From JAPHSX01 sp050298555 (GTDB taxonomy: Bacteria > Pseudomonadota > Gammaproteobacteria > Thiohalomonadales > Thiohalomonadaceae), in assembly GCA_050298555.1 (NCBI GenBank), contig JBNKUL010000010.1, positions 1 to 31,642 of the forward strand: a DNA stretch of 31,642 nucleotides. The letters are read 5' to 3'. The notes below the pieces were generated by a model that made no database searches, had not been told where the DNA came from, and saw only the letters and a program-made list of their open reading frames with translations. Position 1 is the stretch's first letter. Every line of letters starts with the position of its first letter. This document shows, in pieces, positions 1 through 6,786 of this stretch. A program made the translations under genes and the position numbers.

Positions 1-1972
1 TAGTGGAGATAAGCACGGCGACGGCACCACAACTCTCCGCTTCATCGAGCAACCTGTCGATGGAGACCGAAGTCCCCAGGTCGTGACAGTGAAAACCGTA
101 CTTCTCGATACCGCCGTGTTTGATATCGAGGATCTCATGCAACCCGACCGAGTGCTCGTCCTCACCGACGGTGGCCGCGACGATGTGGAGCTCCCGCGCC
201 CGCACCCATGCATCGATTTCATCCTCTGAAATCAGCGTGGCCCGCTCCTCACGGGGCAACAGATCGAGCTGCATCGGCATATCGAACACCCCCTTCACCT
301 CGAACAGGCTCCCCTCAGCCGGGTGCATCACGCGGCGATTGATCACCTCGGGATTTTTCAGGTTCATATGGAGTGCCATCTCCAGCGCCGCGGCCTCCGC
401 CTCGGCCTCGGCCTCGGCCGCCGGTACGAAGAGGGTAACGCAGACGATATTGTCGCCGTGCTTCTCCACCTCCGGGTGGACAATGTGTGCCGCCTCGTCG
501 GCTTCGGTACTTTCCAGCCGCTGCTCCACCGTGTCACCGAGGTCCAGCTCATCGATGTAGCGAATCTTTTCAGGGTTGCAGAGGGTGCAGCCGCCGTACT
601 CATTGCACGCCTTGGCCGCATATATATTGTTACCGAAGTGGCTGCAGACCGGGGCGCCGTAGTCGGCCTCACGCTTAATCACCGTGGCGGCGCCGTCGCC
701 GCCTTTAGGATCGCGACTAATGCCGTCACCACTACGCTCAGGGTAGTAACCCTGGTCGACGAACATCCCCGCCTCCACCGCGGCGTAGTAGCCGCCGAGT
801 TCGAGGATCTCTTCGAGGAATAGCACCGCCCGTTCCTTCAGCTCGCGTGCGGTTTTATCCAGTTCACCGCCCTGTTTCAGTTCGACGAGTTCATCCAAAC
901 CGTCCAATCCCATCAGGGTCTGGCGTGCCGTATTCACCCCGGCGATGTTGTTGTAGTGCCAGGGGATGTTGCGCCCCTCATCCGGTGTGATGGTGCTCTG
1001 GATGTCGGCGGAGGTAAGGCGCGAGATCAGGGTGTCGAGCACATGGCTCACCGTCGCCTCGCCGGTATCGCTCTCCATGTAACGGGTGTTCTGCTGGGCG
1101 CGGAAACGGAACCCGGAAAAGAGCTGTCGCAACGCTACCGCGTAGGGCAGGTCGAGTCGCAGCTTGGGTGCCGGTGGTGCGGTGGGCGGCACGGTGGAGA
1201 GGGCAATGAGTTCTCTCTCCATCCCCGCCGCCTGCGAATAGGCCGAGTTGATAGCGTGCTGCACGAAAAGCTCCGGCGTCACCTTCCACGCCTCCTTGGC
1301 GGTGGCGTTGGCGTTGTGCGCACCATCGAGCTGCAGGATGCCGCCGTCGGCCAGCACCCGCTTCGCCTCCGCTGCATCGACGAAGGAGCGGTGCATGTTG
1401 ATGTTGCGGTAGAGGACGTTGTACTGCGGGTCCTGGTGCGCGCCGTTCACCCCCTCCTCGGAGAAGAGTACCGCCATCTCCGGCCCGGCCAGGCCGCTGA
1501 CATAGGAGTGGAAGTTGATGGGACGTCCCACCTCCTCCTCGATGGCGTCCATCGCCTTGCGGCTGGCGCGTATCTGCTTGCGCGTCACCGGGATGCCGCC
1601 GACCCCCTCCGGCGTCCCCTCCAGCAGGCCGTCGATGTGCGACTGCCCGGTGGTGCGGATCACCATAATGTGATCGGCGCCGTGCCAGGCCGCCATGCGC
1701 ATGCGCCGCAGGTCGTCCTCGAAACGGCCCGAGGCGATCTCGGTGGTGATCACCATATCGCACTGCGGATCGATGCCCTTGAAGTAACGGCTCGCCGCCG
1801 GCAATGGCACCGAGTGGCTCAGATTCGCCGTGCTGTCTTTATAGATAAACGGCCCGATGGGCTGATTTGCTATCTTGCTGCGCCAGCTCCACCCCTTACG
1901 TTTGGGGCGGTACTGTTCGAGGTCCTGCAGCACCTCACGAAGATCGAGTTTTTGATCCGGTTTGAGTTTCAC
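1..1972 (-). CDS. oraE: D-ornithine 4,5-aminomutase, large (E) subunit, partial (C-terminus off the left edge)
   Basis: This is the catalytic subunit of the adenosylcobalamin- and PLP-dependent enzyme that moves the terminal amino group of D-ornithine to C4, giving (2R,4S)-2,4-diaminopentanoate. About 657 codons are present, read by my own translation because the frame is open to the window edge. The start is a GTG at 1972-1970 whose last two bases lie in the TGA stop of oraS. Near the C-terminus the protein has DEHSVG (codons 143-160), a perfect DxHxxG base-off cobalamin motif, followed by GLHEILDIKHGG. The lysine of IKHGG (codon 119-121) lies 11 residues after the cobalt-ligand histidine, the same spacing as His618 and Lys629 of the clostridial enzyme, where the lysine holds PLP. 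An Ala-Glu repeat at about 393-419 marks the linker before the B12 domain. The remaining C-terminus and any following racemase gene lie outside the window. Confidence 0.93.
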   Translation of the reverse strand, partial: MKLKPDQKLDLREVLQDLEQYRPKRKGWSWRSKIANQPIGPFIYKDSTANLSHSVPLPAASRYFKGIDPQCDMVITTEIASGRFEDDLRRMRMAAWHGADHIMVIRTTGQSHIDGLLEGTPEGVGGIPVTRKQIRASRKAMDAIEEEVGRPINFHSYVSGLAGPEMAVLFSEEGVNGAHQDPQYNVLYRNINMHRSFVDAAEAKRVLADGGILQLDGAHNANATAKEAWKVTPELFVQHAINSAYSQAAGMERELIALSTVPPTAPPAPKLRLDLPYAVALRQLFSGFRFRAQQNTRYMESDTGEATVSHVLDTLISRLTSADIQSTITPDEGRNIPWHYNNIAGVNTARQTLMGLDGLDELVELKQGGELDKTARELKERAVLFLEEILELGGYYAAVEAGMFVDQGYYPERSGDGISRDPKGGDGAATVIKREADYGAPVCSHFGNNIYAAKACNEYGGCTLCNPEKIRYIDELDLGDTVEQRLESTEADEAAHIVHPEVEKHGDNIVCVTLFVPAAEAEAEAEAAALEMALHMNLKNPEVINRRVMHPAEGSLFEVKGVFDMPMQLDLLPREERATLISEDEIDAWVRARELHIVAATVGEDEHSVGLHEILDIKHGGIEKYGFHCHDLGTSVSIDRLLDEAESCGAVAVLIST

Positions 1973-2322
1973 AGCGGCAACGCCTCCCACCCCTCGCCAT
2001 TCAGCAGCAGCTCCGCTGCCGCTCTAACATCGATGCCTTTAATCTTCGCCAACTCTAAAATCAATCGCCCGGCACCGTGACCGAGTAACTCCCTTTCGTG
2101 CATCTGCCCCACCAGCGCCTTCGCCTCGACACTGGAGAAGCCCATGCGCAACAGCACCGAGCGTTCAATGGCGGGGGTGGTGTGACTGCGCGCCTCGTCG
2201 ATCAGTGGCTCGACCACCTGGTTCACCAGCTGCCAGAAACGTTGATGCAGTTCATCATCGCTGAGCGTGGCCAGGTGTTGGCGCCGCTGGGCGAAGTCGT
2301 CTTCGCGTTCAAGCGAGCTCAT
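1969..2322 (-). CDS. oraS: D-ornithine 4,5-aminomutase, small (S) subunit
   Basis: A 117-residue partner of OraE, matching the roughly 12-13 kDa size of the clostridial S subunit. It is needed for aminomutase activity but carries no cofactor motif. I chose the ATG at 2322 (MSSLEREDDFAQRRQHL). The frame stays open to 2451, but that extension overlaps ortB deeply and is an Arg/Ser/Pro-rich shadow. With this start the gene overlaps the ortB end by 14 bases and the oraE start by 4 (GTGA), so translation of all three is probably coupled. The protein is mostly helical and charged, with the segment IERSVLLRMGFSSVEAKALV near its middle. Identification rests on size, position between ortB and oraE, and general resemblance to the family; no single diagnostic residue is claimed. 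Confidence 0.88.
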   Translation of the reverse strand: MSSLEREDDFAQRRQHLATLSDDELHQRFWQLVNQVVEPLIDEARSHTTPAIERSVLLRMGFSSVEAKALVGQMHERELLGHGAGRLILELAKIKGIDVRAAAELLLNGEGWEALPL

Positions 2323-3715
2323 GAATGATCTCCTCGATAGTCTGTTGGCTGAGCCTGGTCTCCTCGGCGAGGAAGGCGATGTCGACAGGCGACGGTTTAG
2401 TGCCCTGCGGCAGGGAGTGCAGCGCACTCGAAATATAGGATCGGCGCACATGATTCAGGTCGATATCGCTGAGCGCAATCTGCGAGGGGTGTTCGGGGAT
2501 GACGATGCGCTCCCCCGGTTTATTGTCACGCGGGTTGCCGCGTCGTACCTCTATACCCATCTCCTTCGCCAGCTTGAGCTGCGCCAGGGGGTGTTTACCC
2601 GCGCCGGTGTATTCGGTCTCCTGCACCACCACGATCTGCTCCTCATCGAGCTGCTGCGCAATGGCGAAGGCGGCGGCGAGCGAGGTATTGCCCGCCGGGC
2701 CGCGCTCCATTCCCTCCAGCACCGCCAGCAGCTGGGTGAGGTAGAAGACCTCCCCCTGGGTGACGGTGACGAAGCGATCGAGGTAGCGTAGCGGGCGCGC
2801 CGCATTGCGCGGCACATCAGCGCGGTCTGGCCAACTAGTAAAGGGGACGGAGAAACCGGTGTGGCCGGTGGTGAATGACTTGCGGTTAAAGTCGCGATCC
2901 GAGGCCATGTGCAGACCACTGAGGTCGACACTGGCGCCGATAACCTGGGTCGACGCGGCCCCCGCCTTACGCAGGCCACGGGCGGTACCGGTGACGTTAC
3001 CGCCCCCGGCGTGGGTAGCGATCACCACATCGGCGTCGCGCCCGGTCTGCGCCCTCACCTGTTGCGCCAGCTCAAAGCCGAGGGTCTCGATGCCGAGAAT
3101 CGAATAGGGGGTGTAGAGCGAAGCGTTGAAGTAGCCCGTCTCCTGCAACACCTGCAGAAAGACATAAAAGAGCTCAGGACCGACCGACAGGCGTAGCACC
3201 TCGGCGCCGTAGGCCTCGCAGGCGCGGGTCTTCTCGGCGATCTCCGGCTGGGCAGTGCCTCGGCTATCGAAGGCCTCCTGCACCACGATGCACTTCACCC
3301 CCGCCTTGGCCGCCTGCGAGGCGACGGCGGCGCCGTAGTTGCCGCTGGTGGCGGCGACCACTCCCGCATAGCCGCGCCTCACCGCCTCATGAACAGAGAG
3401 CGAGGCGCGGCGGTCCTTGAAGGAGCCGGAGGGGTTGGCCGCCTCGTCCTTGACGAAGATGCGCGCCCCCTTGCCGGGCACTGCCACTTTTCTTACCAGC
3501 GCGGTAATGTTGTGCAGCTCCACCAGCGGGGTGTTGCCCACCGCGGTCTGCTGCTGGATCGCTGCCACCTCTTCAATGCCGTAACCGCTGTCGCTGAGCA
3601 GCCGCTCGTAGTCGAAGGCGATCTCGCCCGTCACGTAGGCGCTGTAGTCGATACCGACCGAGCTGCGCATGATGGCATCGCGTTGTGCCATCAGCGCCTC
3701 GTAACCGGCCCTCAT
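2309..3715 (-). CDS. ortB: 2-amino-4-oxopentanoate thiolase, PLP-dependent beta subunit
   Basis: A 468-residue fold-type II PLP enzyme of the threonine synthase/cysteine synthase superfamily. With OrtA it cleaves 2-amino-4-oxopentanoate with CoA to alanine and acetyl-CoA, the last step of oxidative ornithine breakdown. The PLP lysine is visible in NPSGSFKDRRAS (Lys100). A Gly-rich phosphate loop, THAGGGNVTGTARG, lies near residue 235, and TSGNYGAAVASQAAKAG near residue 145 is the usual substrate loop. The start ATG at 3715 overlaps the ortA stop by four bases (ATGA). By sequence alone it could be called a threonine synthase-like protein; the neighbours ord, ortA and oraS fix the role. Length agrees with clostridial OrtB. 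Confidence 0.92.
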   Translation of the reverse strand: MRAGYEALMAQRDAIMRSSVGIDYSAYVTGEIAFDYERLLSDSGYGIEEVAAIQQQTAVGNTPLVELHNITALVRKVAVPGKGARIFVKDEAANPSGSFKDRRASLSVHEAVRRGYAGVVAATSGNYGAAVASQAAKAGVKCIVVQEAFDSRGTAQPEIAEKTRACEAYGAEVLRLSVGPELFYVFLQVLQETGYFNASLYTPYSILGIETLGFELAQQVRAQTGRDADVVIATHAGGGNVTGTARGLRKAGAASTQVIGASVDLSGLHMASDRDFNRKSFTTGHTGFSVPFTSWPDRADVPRNAARPLRYLDRFVTVTQGEVFYLTQLLAVLEGMERGPAGNTSLAAAFAIAQQLDEEQIVVVQETEYTGAGKHPLAQLKLAKEMGIEVRRGNPRDNKPGERIVIPEHPSQIALSDIDLNHVRRSYISSALHSLPQGTKPSPVDIAFLAEETRLSQQTIEEIIHELA

Positions 3716-4017
3716 GAATCCACCTCAAGCAGGGCGCGCGCCTCGGCGGCGATGGCGTTCAGCTCGGGCAACGGTGCACCGAAGCTGTGGTCGTAGGCGG
3801 GATTGGCGGCGAGCAGCCTCCCCTCGAGGGCACGGCCGGTGGCCGTTTCGATACTGACCTCATCGCCGATGGCCGCCGCGCGCTGCAGCAGTCCCCTGGC
3901 TCGCATCATCAAGGGCACCTGTTGCGTGTCGTCCGGCACCTGTGGCGCGCGCTCGCCGGCGGGCAGTATGGTGAGTTCGATCTCCACCCAGCTTCCCTTT
4001 TCAATCTGCTCAGACAT
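3712..4017 (-). CDS. ortA: 2-amino-4-oxopentanoate thiolase, alpha subunit
   Basis: A 101-residue small subunit that pairs with OrtB. The sequence starts MSEQIEKGSWVEIELTILPAG and continues with PQVPDDTQQVPLMMRARGLL, a compact beta-rich domain; no catalytic motif is obvious. Its ATG shares one base with the stop of ord (TGATG) and its stop overlaps the ortB start by four bases, so the three genes form one translationally coupled unit. Size (about 11 kDa) and position match ortA of clostridial ornithine clusters. The call depends more on context than on any single residue. Confidence 0.88.
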   Translation of the reverse strand: MSEQIEKGSWVEIELTILPAGERAPQVPDDTQQVPLMMRARGLLQRAAAIGDEVSIETATGRALEGRLLAANPAYDHSFGAPLPELNAIAAEARALLEVDS

Positions 4018-5027
4018 CAGCCTACCCTCTCCCTGGCATCACCCAGGATGGCCGCAGGCACCGGCAGCTCCGCCATGGAGTAGAGCCCCGGCGCGGCGTT
4101 CAACACCCGGGGGATCATGTTCACCGCCAGCGCCGCGGTGGCCTCGCCGCCGGGGATCTCGGGGCTGCCAGAGAGCTGGATATCAGGTCGACCTTTAATT
4201 TCGATGCTATCGCCGGTTTCAACCCCCTCGCGCTGCGGCTGCAGTTGCTGCGGGTGGTCGAGGGTGATCACCGCCTCGCCATGGCGGTAGGCGATGGCGC
4301 GGTGGTGACAACCGGCCACCTGGCCCGGCTCAACCACCACGTGGGGGCTCTCGCGGCGCACGCTGGCGATGATCGGCTCACGGCTCTGCTCGATGCGTTC
4401 CAGCTCCCAGCCCAGGGTGTCGGCGATCATGCGTATCGATTCGTTAAAGCCGAAGTGGCCGACCACCGAGCCCTCCTCCAGCCCCTTATAGAACGCCTCT
4501 TCACTCAGGCCTACCCCCTGGGTGTCGAGCACCGATGGGCCGTAAGGGGAGAGGTCGTTGATGCGGCTGGCGTGGATGGCGCGGATATCGTGACAGACAC
4601 CGCTAAGGGCGATGATGAGCAGGTCGAGGACAAAGCCGGGATTGATGCCGGTGCCGAGCAGGGCGACACCGTTGTCGAGGGCAAGCTGGTGGAGTTGCGA
4701 GGCGGTCTCCGGTGCTGAAGCACGGGGATAGGCCATCTCCTCGGCGATGGAGATCACGTTCACCCCTCGTTGCAGCAGGGTCTCGATCTCTCCTCTTGCC
4801 TCCTGCAGTCGCGAACAATTGGCCTGGATAGCGATGTCTGGTGCTGTTCGTTCTATGGCAGCGGCAAGGTCGTGGTCGACGGGCAACTCGATGCCGGATA
4901 AGGAACGGTGTGAGCTCCTGGAAACAACACCGACCAACTCCATGCCCTGCTTCTGCAGCAGCAGGCGGGCAATGCCCTGCCCCATCTGCCCGGTACCGAG
5001 TAGCAGTACCCGTATCGGCTCACTCAC
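4017..5027 (-). CDS. ord: 2,4-diaminopentanoate dehydrogenase
   Basis: A 336-residue NAD(P)-dependent oxidoreductase that oxidatively deaminates (2R,4S)-2,4-diaminopentanoate to 2-amino-4-oxopentanoate. The N-terminus holds a Rossmann dinucleotide loop, VLLLGTGQMGQGIARLLL (Gly11, Gly13, Gly16). The family is related to dihydrodipicolinate reductase-like dehydrogenases, and GTGINPGFVLDLLIIALSG near residue 135 is a conserved segment. The start is GTG at 5027; a GAGG-like ribosome site lies just upstream. It is the first gene of the ornithine cluster. A 58-base gap separates it from batD on the same strand. That gap holds a TATACT hexamer (5065-5070, minus strand) that could be a -10 box, but I see no good -35 partner, so it may instead be read through from the bat operon. 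Confidence 0.92.
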   Translation of the reverse strand: MSEPIRVLLLGTGQMGQGIARLLLQKQGMELVGVVSRSSHRSLSGIELPVDHDLAAAIERTAPDIAIQANCSRLQEARGEIETLLQRGVNVISIAEEMAYPRASAPETASQLHQLALDNGVALLGTGINPGFVLDLLIIALSGVCHDIRAIHASRINDLSPYGPSVLDTQGVGLSEEAFYKGLEEGSVVGHFGFNESIRMIADTLGWELERIEQSREPIIASVRRESPHVVVEPGQVAGCHHRAIAYRHGEAVITLDHPQQLQPQREGVETGDSIEIKGRPDIQLSGSPEIPGGEATAALAVNMIPRVLNAAPGLYSMAELPVPAAILGDARERVG

Positions 5028-5085
5028 GCCTCACATCCCTCCCCATCTCTTTTCTTATCGAGCAAGTATAGGGCAGAAGGCGGGG

Positions 5086-6786
5086 CTAGTGTTGCTGGTG
5101 ACGAAACAGCGGTTGTAGCTGTTCCTCGTTTTGCGACGACGACTCATCCGGCTGCTGTTGCTTAAAGGCCTTCCACAGCGCATCGCCGCGCCACTCGCCA
5201 TCTCCCTTACCATAAAGATGCTGATTCAAACGAGAAATCTCATCGGCTAACGCCCCACCGCTACGTGCCGCAATGGCATCGAGCCCCAGCGGCGGATCCT
5301 GCGGCCAGCGCCCCTGCGCCCACTGCAGCAATGCCTCACGGGCGGCCTGGGGCTGGTGCTGCTTACAGGCCTGCTTCACCGCCTTACTGAGTTCACTAAG
5401 CTTTGGTGCTGCAACAGTCTTCTCAGGTGCGGACTGACGACTGCTACGCCACCACAACAACAGAGTGGACCCCCAGCCTAAGCCCAGCAGCAGCGAGACC
5501 AGCGGCCACACACCCGGGGAGGTCTCAGCCCCTACCGGGGAGTGGACCTGTGGTTGCTGCGGCGCAGGCGCAACAGCAGCGACCGGCTCACCGGCCGCCG
5601 CCTCGACCACCATACGCCGCTGCGGCAGGCGCGCGACCTCCTGACGACCGGTGACGGTGTTCCACCACTTCAACTCCAGCGCCGGCAGGAGAAGTGCTCC
5701 CGGCTCGCTTGCCACCAGGGCGACCTTCTCGCGACGCAGGGCGGTGATCCCCTTTTTAGACGGTTGCTCCTCCAGTTGCGGCTGGTCCGGGTAGCTCTTC
5801 ACCCCATCGGGCAGGGCAAATTCGAGTGCGGGGAGCTGGGCGCTGGTCAGCCCCTCCACCTGCAGGGTGACGGTGCGGGTGATCGGCTCGCCGACCACCA
5901 TCCGCTCCGGCGTTGCCTCCTCACTCAACACAACCCGGCTTGCTGGCAGCCAGTGGTGGGCGTTGAATGCGGCTGGGACGGGCTTCACCTCCCGCGTTAC
6001 CCCCTGCGAGGCGATGCGCCTGATGCGGGTGGGCTGGTTGAGGGAACCGAAGATTGACTGCCGCCTGCCACCGCTCTCCACCAGCCGCCCGTTAAAGCGC
6101 ACCGGGGCGATGGTGAGCGGGCCACTCTGTTGCGGGTATAGGGCGTAGCGCCGCTCGATGACGGAGTAGCGGCGGCCATCAATCTCCGTGCGGTAGTTTA
6201 CGTCGTCACCGAGGCGCTTGATTACCGCCTCGCCCTCGCTCAACTCCGGCTCGGTGAGGGAGCTGCCGTTGGCGATCTGCACGCCGGCATCGAGGGCCAG
6301 ATAGATGCGGATGGTGTAGAGCAGTTGCTGCTGTACATAGAGCGGCCCCTCGGAGGTCTCTACCCGCAACAACAGCGCCTCGCCCTTCTGTTCGCCCGCC
6401 TGTTCATCGAACGCCGCCCCCTGCTCCTTCACCTCCAGGGTGAGACCGTTGCTACGCTCTGCTCCCGCGCGAACCGGCGGGATGGTGATGGTGCCGCTGC
6501 TACGCGGCAGCAGCACCATGGTCCAGTTGAGGGAGCGGCTGACATCGCCGTTAATCATCTGGTAGTTGCTGCTCTGGCGGCGGCTCACCACCTCGAACAG
6601 GCGGTCGATGTGGCTAAAGTCGGGCTCGGCGCTCAGCGACTCGTCGCTACTCAGGGTGAGGGTGAAGGACTCGTTCAGCGCCACCGGGTTACGGTCCACG
6701 CTCATGGTCAGTGCCGCCGACGCCGCACCGCTAAGCAACAGGCCGATTACCGCCACTAACAAGCCAAAGACTGTACTCACTCTCAT
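5086..6786 (-). CDS. batD: BatD family protein (membrane-anchored, periplasmic beta-rich)
   Basis: A 566-residue BatD-type protein, last gene of the moxR/bat operon. I prefer the ATG at 6786, which shares one base with the batB/C stop (TGATG); GTG codons at 6789 and 6792 are alternatives. A signal peptide is visible (VSTVFGLLVAVIGLLLSGAASA), followed by a large beta-sandwich-like exported region. One transmembrane segment, GVWPLVSLLLGLGWGSTLLLWW, lies near residues 425-446, and a basic cytoplasmic tail of about 120 residues follows. The family was named for aerotolerance in Bacteroides; its biochemical role is unsettled. Here it probably forms an envelope complex with the BatA and BatB VWA proteins under control of the MoxR ATPase. 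Confidence 0.9.
   Translation of the reverse strand: MRVSTVFGLLVAVIGLLLSGAASAALTMSVDRNPVALNESFTLTLSSDESLSAEPDFSHIDRLFEVVSRRQSSNYQMINGDVSRSLNWTMVLLPRSSGTITIPPVRAGAERSNGLTLEVKEQGAAFDEQAGEQKGEALLLRVETSEGPLYVQQQLLYTIRIYLALDAGVQIANGSSLTEPELSEGEAVIKRLGDDVNYRTEIDGRRYSVIERRYALYPQQSGPLTIAPVRFNGRLVESGGRRQSIFGSLNQPTRIRRIASQGVTREVKPVPAAFNAHHWLPASRVVLSEEATPERMVVGEPITRTVTLQVEGLTSAQLPALEFALPDGVKSYPDQPQLEEQPSKKGITALRREKVALVASEPGALLLPALELKWWNTVTGRQEVARLPQRRMVVEAAAGEPVAAVAPAPQQPQVHSPVGAETSPGVWPLVSLLLGLGWGSTLLLWWRSSRQSAPEKTVAAPKLSELSKAVKQACKQHQPQAAREALLQWAQGRWPQDPPLGLDAIAARSGGALADEISRLNQHLYGKGDGEWRGDALWKAFKQQQPDESSSQNEEQLQPLFRHQQH

Noticed and set aside
956..2080. A 374-codon open frame on the plus strand
   Set aside because: It is antisense to oraE, which has cofactor motifs and runs through the whole region. 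High GC produces long antisense frames, and this protein is rich in His/Arg/Val with no recognisable motif.
1969..2451. Longer oraS (160 codons)
   Set aside because: The extra 43 codons lie inside the 3' end of ortB, are Arg/Ser/Pro-rich, and make the protein longer than known S subunits; the ATG at 2322 gives the expected size.
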